Source: Fimenecus sp045595185
GTDB lineage: Bacteria > Bacillota > Clostridia > Oscillospirales > Acutalibacteraceae
Direction of reading: 5' to 3'
Length of the DNA stretch: 57,681 nucleotides
Assembly (NCBI GenBank): GCA_045595185.1
Contig: JAZNZX010000062.1
Coordinates: 1 to 57,681 of the forward strand
Within the stretch, counting starts at the first letter, position 1. Each line of letters starts with the position of its first letter. Of the stretch, positions 32,313 to 41,103 are shown piece after piece. The position numbers and the translations under genes were made by a program. The notes beneath the pieces are model-generated. The model saw only the letters and a list, made by a program, of their open reading frames with translations, had not been told where the DNA came from and searched no databases.

Positions 32313-32487
32313 CAAATTATAATTTATCGGGATGGTTAATATAGAACCGAACACCATGTAGGGGCGATTCACGAATCGCCCGAATAAGGTTACCATCACA
32401 CTTTGGAATGGGTCATTCGTGAATGACCCCTACAAGGTTTTTGTTCCTATTTTAATTTCATATCATCCCGCTAAACTCCAATTTATC
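32313..32487. repeat. Composite intergenic element with TGTAGGG...CCCTACA core
   Basis: Left end AATTTATCGGGATGG (within 32313-32335), then TATAGAACC, core 32357-32435 with hairpins GGGCGATTCACGAATCGCCC and GGGTCATTCGTGAATGACCC, then right end 32464-32487. It is the most complete of the composite elements and a close relative of 8646-8766. The 373-bp gap holds only this, the XRE operators and the next gene's promoter. Confidence 0.85.
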
Positions 32488-32501
32488 AATCAATTTGATT
32501 A

Positions 32502-32530
32502 TTGTTTATATATTCTTTTTGTGATATAAT
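32502..32530 (+). promoter_or_regulatory. Promoter of the pseudouridine synthase gene
   Basis: TTGTTT (32502-32507), 17-bp spacer, TATAAT (32525-32530), 35 bp before the ATG. Confidence 0.65.
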
Positions 32531-32565
32531 ACAACAAAAATTTTACGAAAGGTGAAATCTTTAAT

Positions 32566-33447
32566 ATGAACACAAAAAGAAGAATAGATTTCACAATTGA
32601 AGAAAAGTATGACGGTAAGCGTGTTCTTGATTTTCTTAGAAATCAAGCAAAGGCATCGGCACGACTTATTACAAAGCTCAAGCACGATGACGACGGAATT
32701 ATGCTTAACGATGTACATGCTCGTACTGTTGATTTGATGAAAAAAGGTGATATTTTATCAATCACCTTGCCTGTGGATAAAGAAGAACAGACAAATGCTG
32801 TTGAGCCTTTGCCATATCCCTTAAAGGTTTTTTATGAAGATGAAGATTTACTCATTGTGGATAAGCCGGCAGGACTTCCTTTGCATCCGTCACATAATCA
32901 TCAGGGTGACACTTTGGCAAATGCTGTGGCATATCACCTTCAACAACAGGGCAAATCATCTGTTTTTCGTTCAATCGGTCGTCTTGACAGAGGAACATCG
33001 GGAATCGTTATATGCGGACTTAACAGATTTGTTACAGGTATTCTTAACGGCAAGATTTACAAGGAATATATGGCTGTTTGTGACGGAGTTTATGAGGGCG
33101 AAGGAATTATTGACCGACCTATTTATCGTCCTGACCCAATAAAGACATATCGTACAGTTGACGAACGCGGTGAAGTTGCAATTACTGAATGGAAGGCACT
33201 TTCACATCATGACGGTAAAACTTTATTACGAATTCACCTGCAAACAGGAAGAACGCACCAAATCAGAGTGCATTTTGCGTCTTTGGGTACTCCGCTTGTC
33301 GGTGACACAATGTACGGTACTCCTCGCGATGATATTTCCCGTCAGGCTTTGCATTGTTGCTATTGCAAATTCACTCATCCTGTTACAAAAGAAGTTATTG
33401 AAATTGAATCCCCTTTACCGGAAGATATTGCACAATTTGTAAAATAA
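32566..33447 (+). CDS. RluA-family pseudouridine synthase
   Basis: Enzyme of 293 aa that isomerises uridine to pseudouridine in rRNA or tRNA. Residues 12-80 look like an S4 RNA-binding domain; the catalytic domain shows VDKPAGLPLHPS, GRLDRGTSGIVICG (catalytic Asp), KIYKEYMAVCDG and LQTGRTHQIRVHFASLGTPLVGDTMYG. It is of the RluD/RluC/YlyB/YjbO group; the exact target base cannot be assigned. GAAAGGTGAA precedes the ATG. Monocistronic. Confidence 0.9.
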   Translation: MNTKRRIDFTIEEKYDGKRVLDFLRNQAKASARLITKLKHDDDGIMLNDVHARTVDLMKKGDILSITLPVDKEEQTNAVEPLPYPLKVFYEDEDLLIVDKPAGLPLHPSHNHQGDTLANAVAYHLQQQGKSSVFRSIGRLDRGTSGIVICGLNRFVTGILNGKIYKEYMAVCDGVYEGEGIIDRPIYRPDPIKTYRTVDERGEVAITEWKALSHHDGKTLLRIHLQTGRTHQIRVHFASLGTPLVGDTMYGTPRDDISRQALHCCYCKFTHPVTKEVIEIESPLPEDIAQFVK

Positions 33448-33454
33448 GTTTCAC

Positions 33455-33483
33455 TTGCTTATTTGTAACAATTGTGGTAAAAT
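33455..33483 (+). promoter_or_regulatory. Promoter of the tandem acyltransferases
   Basis: TTGCTT (33455-33460), 17-bp spacer, TAAAAT (33478-33483), 53 bp before the ATG at 33536. Confidence 0.55.
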
Positions 33484-33535
33484 AGTTACAAATCGGTTAC
33501 AGATTTTTCTGCAACTGACTTTTAAGGGTGATTAA

Positions 33536-34819
33536 ATGAACGAGATTAAGGATTATGTTGTTTATTCTGACAACATAGAAATATATACTCCGCCTACAAT
33601 GCCTGAAAAACAAGACAAGTTTTATAAAAATCTTGTTTATGTTGCATCTGCAGTGGTTTCAAAAGTCTGCATCCGTATGGGCAGTAAAATCGAAAAAATC
33701 AATATGGACGGTTTAAAGCCGCCTTATATTGTTCTTTCAAACCATACACAGTTTGTTGACTTTCTTGTAAGCTTCAGGGCATTACGAAAATACAATTTCA
33801 ACAATATTGCCACTCTTGACGGCTTTGTGGGTATGGCAAAGATTATGGAAAAGCTTGGTTGTGCTTGCCATCGAAAGTTTACAACAGACATAAGCCTTGT
33901 TCGTGCTGTTCATAAGGTGCTTCACGAATACGGTGATATTCTTTATATGTATCCTGAAGCAAGATACACAAATGTCGGAACAACTTCTCTTATCCCTGAT
34001 GTTGTTGCAAAACTCGTTAAAAAGAACAAGGTTCCTTTGGTTATTATGATTCATCACGGCAGTTATCTCAATGCACCTTTCTGGGATTTCCGTCAGTATC
34101 GTAAAGTTCCGTTCCGTTCGACTATGAAACAGGTTCTTACTGCTGAACAGGTTGAAGAAATGAGTGTTGAGGAAATCAATGAAGTTATTCATCGTGAAAT
34201 GGCTTATGATGAATATAAATGGCAGAAAGAAAACAACATAAAGATTACAGAAAAGTTCCGTGCTGACGGTCTTAACAAAATTCTTTATAAATGCCCTCAT
34301 TGTATGGCAGAAGGCAAGACAGTCGGTAAAGGTATTCACCTGACTTGTGAAGAATGTGGAAAACAATGGGAAATGACTGAGCTTGGTGAAATGAAAGCCT
34401 TAAACGGTGAAACTGAATTTTCACATATTCCTGATTGGTATGAATGGGAAAGAGAATGTGTCCGTAAGGAGCTTCTTGATGGTACATATAAATTCGAAGA
34501 CGATGTTCGTATTCATTCATTACCGGGTATTGAGTTTATTGACCTTGGTGAAGGTAAGGTTACTCACGACCTTGAAAACGGTTTTGTTGTGACCGGTCAT
34601 TATAACGGTCATGATTTCAGAATTCAGCGTCCTACAAAGTCTCTTTATACATTGCATACAGAATTTTTGTATAAAAAGCTTGGAAAGACCGACAACTTTG
34701 ATGTTTCCGTTAAGGATGATTCATTCTATTGTATTCCATCTAAAAAAGATGTTGTTATGAAACTTATGTTTGCAACAGAAGAAGCGTTTAAAATTTATAA
34801 CAATAGTCACATAATATAA
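33536..34819 (+). CDS. PlsC-type acyltransferase with zinc ribbon (1)
   Basis: Protein of 427 aa. Residues about 55-200 form an acyltransferase of the PlsC/LPLAT family, which acylates lysophosphatidic acid or similar lipids at the membrane: HX4D in SNHTQFVDFLV, then YPEARYT in place of the usual EGTR-type motif, and VPLVIMIHHGSYLN. Beyond it lie an unusual zinc ribbon (about 249-275, CPHC...CEEC) and a C-terminal beta-rich domain (about 310-420). The family's core enzymes are about 240 residues, so the second half is extra. AAGGGTGA precedes the ATG. It is followed directly by a paralogue of the same design. Confidence 0.82.
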   Translation: MNEIKDYVVYSDNIEIYTPPTMPEKQDKFYKNLVYVASAVVSKVCIRMGSKIEKINMDGLKPPYIVLSNHTQFVDFLVSFRALRKYNFNNIATLDGFVGMAKIMEKLGCACHRKFTTDISLVRAVHKVLHEYGDILYMYPEARYTNVGTTSLIPDVVAKLVKKNKVPLVIMIHHGSYLNAPFWDFRQYRKVPFRSTMKQVLTAEQVEEMSVEEINEVIHREMAYDEYKWQKENNIKITEKFRADGLNKILYKCPHCMAEGKTVGKGIHLTCEECGKQWEMTELGEMKALNGETEFSHIPDWYEWERECVRKELLDGTYKFEDDVRIHSLPGIEFIDLGEGKVTHDLENGFVVTGHYNGHDFRIQRPTKSLYTLHTEFLYKKLGKTDNFDVSVKDDSFYCIPSKKDVVMKLMFATEEAFKIYNNSHII

Positions 34820-34825
34820 AAAGCT

Positions 34826-36106
34826 ATGATAGATGAAAAAAATTATTTGGATGAAGTTTGCTATTCCGACAATGTAAAAAAATACAACTTGTCAAAGCCT
34901 CCTGTTAAACAGTCGCGTACAGCAGTATTGTTTACAAAACTGTTTTCAAAAGTATTGCTTTCTCTTTTAAGAAAAGGACATGAACTAAAAAAAATCAATA
35001 TGGACGGACTGAAGCCACCATATATTCTGCTTTCCAATCATATGCAATTTATGGATTTTGCTGTTTTATTTGATGCTGTCTATCCTGAAAAATTTAATTT
35101 AGTTGCAGCGAATCATGTTTATTATAAAGACTATGCCTTGTTGGAAAAGTTAGGCTGTATGTGTACGAGAAAATTTATAACCGATATAAGTTTGGTACGA
35201 AATTGCCATAAGGTCTTACAAGAATATGGTGATATCTTTGTAATGTTTCCTGAAGCACGATATACACCCGACGGTACTCAATCTATTTTACCAAGTGCTA
35301 TCGGAAAGCTTGCAAAGAAAAACAAAGTTCCTGTTGTTATTCTCTTAAATCATGGTAACTTTCTTAATCAGCCATTCTGGTCTCACTATAAATTCAGAAA
35401 AGTTCCTTTCCACGCCACATTAAAACAAATTCTCGCAGCTGAAGATGTGGAAAAATTAAGTGTGGAAGAAATCAATCAAATTATCCGTAATGAGTTTCAG
35501 TATGACGATTATAAATGGCAAAAAGACAACAATATTCTCATAACTGAAAACTATCGTGCACACGGATTACATAAGATACTATATCAATGTCCGCACTGTA
35601 TGACAGAAGGTAAAACCACAAGTAATGGCATTTCTCTTACCTGTAACAAATGTGGAAAAACCTGGAAAATGACTGAACTCGGAGAACTTGTAGCAGAAAA
35701 TGGTGAAACTGAATTTTCTCACATTCCTGATTGGTACAAGTGGCAAAGAGAAAATGTCAGAAAAGAACTTCTTGACGGTACATATAAATACTCTGATGAG
35801 GTTCAGGCTTATGGTTTTCCAGGTGTCACTAAATATATTAATCTTGGTAAGGTTACAGTTACTCACGACCTTGAAAACGGTTTTGTGCTAATAGGAAATT
35901 ACAATAATGTTGATTTTATGATTTCTCGTCCGGCAAAATCCCATTACAGTTTACATATCGAATATGAATTCGGTCATTTAAAGGGTGTTGACTGTTTTGA
36001 GGTGCCAACAAAAAACGATTCCATTTACTGTATTCCATCAAAGGAATATATGGTTACAAAACTTGCCCTTGCAACGGAAGAAGCTTTTAAAATTGCAAAC
36101 ACATAA
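34826..36106 (+). CDS. PlsC-type acyltransferase with zinc ribbon (2)
   Basis: Protein of 426 aa, a tandem paralogue of the preceding gene: SNHMQFMDFAV (HX4D), FPEARYTPDG, CPHC...CNKC zinc ribbon and the same C-terminal domain (GETEFSHIPDWYKW, VTHDLENGFV are shared). The copies are well diverged, so the duplication is old; this one looks richer in A/T at third positions by eye. The ATG lies six bases after the previous stop and I see no good ribosome binding site, so translation probably depends on coupling. Substrate may differ from copy 1. Confidence 0.8.
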   Translation: MIDEKNYLDEVCYSDNVKKYNLSKPPVKQSRTAVLFTKLFSKVLLSLLRKGHELKKINMDGLKPPYILLSNHMQFMDFAVLFDAVYPEKFNLVAANHVYYKDYALLEKLGCMCTRKFITDISLVRNCHKVLQEYGDIFVMFPEARYTPDGTQSILPSAIGKLAKKNKVPVVILLNHGNFLNQPFWSHYKFRKVPFHATLKQILAAEDVEKLSVEEINQIIRNEFQYDDYKWQKDNNILITENYRAHGLHKILYQCPHCMTEGKTTSNGISLTCNKCGKTWKMTELGELVAENGETEFSHIPDWYKWQRENVRKELLDGTYKYSDEVQAYGFPGVTKYINLGKVTVTHDLENGFVLIGNYNNVDFMISRPAKSHYSLHIEYEFGHLKGVDCFEVPTKNDSIYCIPSKEYMVTKLALATEEAFKIANT

Positions 36107-36111
36107 AATAA

Positions 36112-36133
36112 AACCCTACCACTCGGTAGGGTT
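36112..36133. terminator. Terminator between convergent genes
   Basis: Stem AACCCTACC / GGTAGGGTT with ACTC loop. The minus-strand reading has the T-rich tail, so it fits the gene at 36139 best; it may also stop the acyltransferase transcript. Confidence 0.75.
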
Positions 36134-36138
36134 AAGCC

Positions 36139-36675
36139 TTATCTCTTGGTCAATTTTACAAATTTTTCAACAAAACTAAGATGTGTACCTGTGAATATAA
36201 GTTTTAATTCCTTATGTTTTGATATGTCCTTCGGGAAATATAGGGTGCTTCGTTTTTTCAATTTCAAAACCCTACATTTTTCTAATACTTCTGCTACGAA
36301 CTGTGAACAAAAATAGTGATTTTTTCGCTTTAATGGTATTTTGAAAAAACACATTATCACACCGAGAGTTGAATATTTCAGCACTGTTTTTCTCGCCTTA
36401 TAATCTTGTACCGTTTTTTTGACCTTTTCATATACTTCATCGGTTACAACAATTTCATACAAGGCACAGGGGAAGGAAGGTCTGCCCGGCTTTTCATACC
36501 TAGTTATGCTTTCTACAAGATAACCTTTGCTCACAAAAGTATAAAATGTATCCATATCTTCCTCAAGTCCAACTGATGTATGAGTATATGGAAAGCACGT
36601 GCGTAAACGCAATATTTTAGCATCAAAGCCAGGGTATTGTGTCATTAAAATGTAAATTTTTCTATATTTCATCAT
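36139..36675 (-). CDS. Permuted papain-fold (YiiX/NlpC-P60-like) protein
   Basis: Protein of 178 aa. The order of the likely catalytic residues is reversed from classical NlpC/P60: a histidine first, in YTHTSVGLEED (about 31-40), and a cysteine later, in NHYFCSQFVAEVLEKC (about 119-134). This is the layout of the permuted YiiX/YycO group of papain-like hydrolases, which act on amide or lipid-ester bonds in the envelope. The body is basic (KKVKKTVQDYKARKTVLK). No signal peptide. AAAGGGTAAAG precedes two tandem ATG codons, either of which could be used. Substrate unknown. Confidence 0.6.
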   Translation of the reverse strand: MMKYRKIYILMTQYPGFDAKILRLRTCFPYTHTSVGLEEDMDTFYTFVSKGYLVESITRYEKPGRPSFPCALYEIVVTDEVYEKVKKTVQDYKARKTVLKYSTLGVIMCFFKIPLKRKNHYFCSQFVAEVLEKCRVLKLKKRSTLYFPKDISKHKELKLIFTGTHLSFVEKFVKLTKR

Positions 36676-36758
36676 CTTTACCCTTTGTGTTTATTGTACA
36701 AATTCAGTATATCAATAAGCAAACCTATCGTCAAGTAATAATATTTGCCAGTTTAAAA

Positions 36759-37565
36759 TCAGAGTTTTTTATATATTAAAAAGTCGAAATGAATTTCTGT
36801 TGTAAATCCGTTGTTATTTATAATTTTTTCTTCTGCACCTAATTCAGTTTTAAAGTAATATGGTGTCATTCTGAAAAGATTTACGCCCATTTCACCGTCA
36901 ACTGTGATTTCATTTTTAACTGAAATTCTGTCAATGAACCTGAACCCGTCATATTCCGTATGCTTCTCTTCATTCTCATAGGTGTTTTCATATAAAAGCT
37001 TTTTCAGTCCCATAAGGTGACTTTTACCGGGTACAGCATAAATCATATAACCGTCTTTTTTTAGAATTCTTGACATCTCGCTTTCCACCATAGGTGCAAA
37101 AATGTTGATAGCAAGGTCAAAAGCATCATCACATAATGGCATATTAAAGCAACTGCCCACAGCGTAGTTGCATTTTTTATACTTCCCTGCTGCAAAGCGT
37201 ACTGCTTCCTTGGAAATATCAAAACCAAAAAGGTCATAATCACAGGAAATGCTTTGGAGTTTTCCGTCGTAATAGCCTTCACCACAGCCACAATCTGCAA
37301 TAATGATTTTTTCTTTGTTGTTAAACAGAGAATTTATGATTTCGCAAAGCTTATCTGTAAAACAATCATAACTACCACCTTCAAGAAACTCTCTACGAGA
37401 AAGCACCATTTCCTTTGAGTCACCCGGGTTGTCCGAATGTTTTTTGTTGACAGGCAGAAGATTCACATATCCCTGCTTTGCAATATCAAAAGAATGATTG
37501 TTTTCACAAGCATATGCTTTTCCCATATTATTCAATTTTGATTTGCAAATAGGACAAAGGAACAT
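36759..37565 (-). CDS. rlmA: 23S rRNA (guanine-N1) methyltransferase RlmA
   Basis: Methyltransferase of 268 aa that modifies a guanine in helix 35 of 23S rRNA (G745 in Gram-negatives, G748 in Gram-positives; the latter type, TlrB, affects macrolide sensitivity). The zinc finger C-P-I-C ... C-x5-H (residues 4-23) is followed by the family hallmark FDIAKQGYVNLLPV and GDSKEMVLSRREFLEGG, then the SAM domain with IADCGCGEGYYDGKL (about 88-102). AGGTGAT precedes the ATG. Confidence 0.9.
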   Translation of the reverse strand: MFLCPICKSKLNNMGKAYACENNHSFDIAKQGYVNLLPVNKKHSDNPGDSKEMVLSRREFLEGGSYDCFTDKLCEIINSLFNNKEKIIIADCGCGEGYYDGKLQSISCDYDLFGFDISKEAVRFAAGKYKKCNYAVGSCFNMPLCDDAFDLAINIFAPMVESEMSRILKKDGYMIYAVPGKSHLMGLKKLLYENTYENEEKHTEYDGFRFIDRISVKNEITVDGEMGVNLFRMTPYYFKTELGAEEKIINNNGFTTEIHFDFLIYKKL

Positions 37566-37586
37566 AAAATCACCTAACTCTATACT

Positions 37587-37722
37587 GTCATTCTGAGGAA
37601 CAAAGTGACGAAGAATCTCAAAATTAAGTCACCCTGAACACAGTGAAGGGTCTATTCCAATAAGACGGAGATTCTTCGCTTCGCTCAGAATGACAAGGAC
37701 GGGAATTTCACCCGCCCTACCA
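37587..37722. repeat. CATTCTGAG-type repeat plus GCGGG hairpin remnant
   Basis: 37587-37694 is a complete CATTCTGAG unit including a GCTTCGC (GCGAAGC) arm core at 37678-37684. It is followed by ACGGG...CCCGCCCTACC (about 37698-37721), half of the TAGGGCGGG element. The latter lies just past the leuS stop codon and may serve as its transcript end. Confidence 0.8.
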
Positions 37723-37729
37723 TTATAAA

Positions 37730-40138
37730 TTATTTCGCAACGATATTTACAAGCTTACCCTTAACATAGATTTCCTTGATAATATTCTTGCCATCGAGTT
37801 CTGCTGCAACCTTTTCATCAGCCTTAGCCATAGCAACCGCATCAGCCTGTTCGATGTCAGCAGGTACATTGAGCTTTGCACGAATTTTACCGTTAATCTG
37901 AACAACGATTTCGATTGTTTCATCAATGCACTTTGCTTCGTCATATGTTGGCCATTCACCGTCAGCAGCCATCATCTTACCATAACCGCATGCTTCCCAC
38001 ATTTCTTCAGTAACGTGAGGAGCAAATGGGTTAACAAGGAGAAGAAGTGCTTTGAGTTCTGCACGGTTGATTGAACCCTTTGTATAAATTGCGTTAAGAA
38101 GTGTCATAAGTGCTGCTATTGCAGTGTTATACTTAAGAGCTTCAATGTCTTCTGTAACTTTCTTGATTGTCTTGTGGAATGAAGAAGAAAGTTCCTTTGA
38201 GAATTCGTCACCGTCTGTGAGAATTTCCTGTAAGTTCCAGATTCTGTCAACAAATCTCTTACAACCCTTAACTGAATTTTCTGACCAAGGAGCAGCCTGT
38301 TCATAGTCACCCATAAAGAGTACATAAGTACGAAGAACATCAGCACCGAAAACATCAACAACTTCGTTAGGGTCGATAACATTACCGCGAGATTTACTCA
38401 TTTTAACACCGTCAGGTCCAAGGATAAGACCCTGTGCTGTTCTCTTTGCATATGGTTCAGCACCTGGTACTGCACCGATATCATAAAGGAACTTGTGCCA
38501 GAAACGAGAATAGATAAGGTGACGAGTAACGTGTTCCATACCACCATTATACCAGTCAACAGGCATCCAGTAGTTAAGCTTATCCATATCAGCAAGACAT
38601 TCGTCATTATGTGGGTCAATGTATCTTAAGAAATACCATGATGAACCTGCCCACTGTGGCATTGTGTCAGTTTCTCTCTTTGCATCGCCACCACATTTTG
38701 GACACTTGCAGTTAACATATGATTCAATCTTTGCAAGTGGACTTTCGCCATCTGTACCAGGAGCAAAGTTTTCAACATCAGGAAGTCTTAACGGAAGTTC
38801 TTCGTAAGGCACAGCAACCATACCGCACTTTTCACAATGTACAATCGGAATCGGTTCGCCCCAATAACGCTGACGGTTGAATGCCCAGTCCTTCATCTTG
38901 TACTGAACACCGCCTTCGCCGATGCCCTTTTCCTGTAAGAAATCAATCATTTTTGCGATTGAATCCTTCTTGTTGTCAATACCGTTAAGGAAATCAGAGT
39001 TAACCATTTCACCGTCACCTGCATAAGCAGCTTCGTCGATATTGCCACCCTTGATAACCTCAATAATGTCGATACCGAATTTCTTTGCAAAGTCGTAGTC
39101 ACGGTCATCGTGTGCAGGAACAGCCATAATAGCACCTGTACCGTAACCCATCATTACATAGTCAGATATGTAAATAGGAATATCCTTACCGTTTACAGGA
39201 TTCTTTGCAGTAATTCCTGCAATCTTAACACCTGTCTTATCCTTTACAAGCTGTGTACGCTCAAACTCTGTCTTCTTTGCACATTCTGCACGATATGCTA
39301 AAATTTTGTCCATATTTGAAATCTTGTCAGCATATTTGTCGATGATTGGATGTTCAGGTGCCATAACCATAAATGTAACACCAAAAAGAGTATCAGGACG
39401 AGTTGTGTAAATCTTTAATTCTTCAGGAATTTCGTTAAGATTAAAGTTAACGAAAGCACCTCTTGACTTACCAATCCAGTTAACCTGCTGAAGCTTGATA
39501 TTCGGAAGATAATCAACATCATTCAAGCCCTCAAGAAGCTTGTCAGCATACTCTGTAATTCTTAAGTACCAAACATCCTTTGATTTCTGAACAACATCAC
39601 TGTGACAGATATCGCACTTACCACCCTGTGAGTCCTCGTTTGAAAGAACAACCTTACATGATGGACAGTAGTTAACGAGAGTCTTGTCACGGAAAGCAAG
39701 TCCGTTTTCAAACATTTTAAGGAAAATCCACTGTGTCCACTTATAGTATTTGTCGTCAGTTGTATCAACTACTCTTGAATAATCGAACGAGAAACCAACT
39801 CTCTTTAACTGACTTGTGAACTTTTCGATGTTCATATCAGTTACTTTTCTTGGGTGAATACCTGTTTTAATCGCATAGTTTTCTGTTGGAAGACCATATG
39901 CGTCAAAGCCGATTGGGAACAATACATTGTATCCCTGAAGTCTTCTTTTTCTTGATACTACTTCAAGACCTGAATAAGCCTTGATGTGACCGACGTGCAT
40001 ACCTGCACCTGACGGATATGGAAATTCAACAAGTCCGTAGAATTTTGGCTTTTCAGAATTATCCTGTGCCTCAAAGACTTTTGCTTCTTCCCATTTCTGT
40101 TGCCACTTTAATTCGGTGGCTTTAAAATCGTAATTCAT
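37730..40138 (-). CDS. leuS: Leucyl-tRNA synthetase
   Basis: Class I synthetase, 802 aa, bacterial type. The HIGH motif is HVGH at 48-51 (GAGMHVGHIKAYSG), the KMSKS motif lies near residue 580 (GVKMSKSRGNVIDPNEV), and the CP1 editing domain (about 220-420) holds TTRPDTLFGVTFMV and the conserved Asp in PAHDDRDYDFAKKFG. Zinc-site cysteine pairs (CPSCK, CDICH; CEKCG; CKCPKCG) are present. The C-terminal anticodon domain ends IVVQINGKIRAKLNVPAD. Last gene of the yhbY-nadD-yqeK-rsfS-leuS series; only 35 bp separate it from rsfS, so there is no room for a T-box. Confidence 0.97.
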   Translation of the reverse strand: MNYDFKATELKWQQKWEEAKVFEAQDNSEKPKFYGLVEFPYPSGAGMHVGHIKAYSGLEVVSRKRRLQGYNVLFPIGFDAYGLPTENYAIKTGIHPRKVTDMNIEKFTSQLKRVGFSFDYSRVVDTTDDKYYKWTQWIFLKMFENGLAFRDKTLVNYCPSCKVVLSNEDSQGGKCDICHSDVVQKSKDVWYLRITEYADKLLEGLNDVDYLPNIKLQQVNWIGKSRGAFVNFNLNEIPEELKIYTTRPDTLFGVTFMVMAPEHPIIDKYADKISNMDKILAYRAECAKKTEFERTQLVKDKTGVKIAGITAKNPVNGKDIPIYISDYVMMGYGTGAIMAVPAHDDRDYDFAKKFGIDIIEVIKGGNIDEAAYAGDGEMVNSDFLNGIDNKKDSIAKMIDFLQEKGIGEGGVQYKMKDWAFNRQRYWGEPIPIVHCEKCGMVAVPYEELPLRLPDVENFAPGTDGESPLAKIESYVNCKCPKCGGDAKRETDTMPQWAGSSWYFLRYIDPHNDECLADMDKLNYWMPVDWYNGGMEHVTRHLIYSRFWHKFLYDIGAVPGAEPYAKRTAQGLILGPDGVKMSKSRGNVIDPNEVVDVFGADVLRTYVLFMGDYEQAAPWSENSVKGCKRFVDRIWNLQEILTDGDEFSKELSSSFHKTIKKVTEDIEALKYNTAIAALMTLLNAIYTKGSINRAELKALLLLVNPFAPHVTEEMWEACGYGKMMAADGEWPTYDEAKCIDETIEIVVQINGKIRAKLNVPADIEQADAVAMAKADEKVAAELDGKNIIKEIYVKGKLVNIVAK

Positions 40139-40173
40139 ATATACAACCTTCTTTAAAGAGATTTTTTACTATT

Positions 40174-40527
40174 TTAGTCTGTGATTATATCACTAATGTC
40201 TGCTTCCTTTGCATCGCCCCAGAGGTGTTCAAGACTGTATGTTTCTCTCTGGTCAGGTGTAAAAAGGTGAACCACAACTGAATTGTAATCGAGCAAAATC
40301 CAACCTGTTGATTTACCCTCAACATTTCTTGGTTCAACGCCCATTTTTGTAAGTGCATCCTGAACCTCGTCAGACAAAGCACGAATATGAGTACCTGAAG
40401 TACCTGTTGCAATTACAAAGTAATCGGCAACTGATGTAAGTTCAGTGATTTCAAGTGCTTTTATGTTTGTTGCCTTCTTATTATCAAGTGTAGCAACAAT
40501 ATTTTTCATAAGTTCTGTTCTGTCCAT
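40174..40527 (-). CDS. rsfS: Ribosomal silencing factor RsfS
   Basis: RsfS (Iojap family), 117 aa. It binds ribosomal protein L14 and blocks subunit joining when nutrients are short. The family core is clear: DYFVIATGTSGTHIRALSDEVQDAL, GWILLDYNSVVVHLFTPDQRETYSLEHLWGDA. It starts directly at the yqeK stop; the ribosome binding site AAAGGAT lies in the end of yqeK. Its place after nadD-yqeK is the usual Firmicutes order. Confidence 0.95.
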   Translation of the reverse strand: MDRTELMKNIVATLDNKKATNIKALEITELTSVADYFVIATGTSGTHIRALSDEVQDALTKMGVEPRNVEGKSTGWILLDYNSVVVHLFTPDQRETYSLEHLWGDAKEADISDIITD

Positions 40528-41103
40528 TTATTTTATCCTTTCTGCAAGAAAATTATAGGCTTTAACCGTATCAATATGAATCGGTCTGTTTTTCCTTGCA
40601 TTATCTTCAATAGTAAATGAAAGTCCACGAAGGCAAGTTTTTTCAAGACTTTCTTCTGCCATCATTCGCACTTCCTTAACATCGGGATATTCCCTGTCAT
40701 CAGAAGTCAAATCGGCAACATAAATTATTTTTTCAAGCAAGGTCATATTTTCCTTACCTGTAGTATGCCATCTTACTGCTGAAAGTATTTCTTCATCAGT
40801 AACATTTAGATTTTTCCTGAGATAAACTTCACCTGCTATTGCGTGAAGCGTAACCGTTATGTTCTTTTCACTTTCAGTGAGAATTTGACCATCACTCTCA
40901 ATAAGCTCAATCATTTTTTCGACAGGTTCATATCGCATTATATCGTGAATAAGTCCTGCTGTATATGCTTTTTCTGTGTCGCCACCAAAAATTTCGGCAA
41001 GGTGTTTTGCTTTTTCGGCAACACAAATTGAGTGATAAAGTCTTTGTTCTGTTAGCCGTTCTTTAAGGATTTCAAGGAACTCAATATTTCTTTCCGTATC
41101 CAT
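40528..41103 (-). CDS. yqeK: YqeK-type HD-domain nucleotide hydrolase
   Basis: HD-domain metal-dependent phosphohydrolase, 191 aa; YqeK proteins hydrolyse diadenosine tetraphosphate (Ap4A). The metal ligands appear as H in LYHSICVAEKAKHLA, the HD pair in AGLIHDIMRYEP and D in YVADLTSDDREYP. I set the start at ATG 41103, where homologues begin, inside the end of nadD (23-nt overlap); a longer reading adds 30 residues that duplicate nadD sequence in another frame. The nearest GGAG is rather far upstream, so re-initiation after nadD is likely. Confidence 0.9.
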   Translation of the reverse strand: MDTERNIEFLEILKERLTEQRLYHSICVAEKAKHLAEIFGGDTEKAYTAGLIHDIMRYEPVEKMIELIESDGQILTESEKNITVTLHAIAGEVYLRKNLNVTDEEILSAVRWHTTGKENMTLLEKIIYVADLTSDDREYPDVKEVRMMAEESLEKTCLRGLSFTIEDNARKNRPIHIDTVKAYNFLAERIK

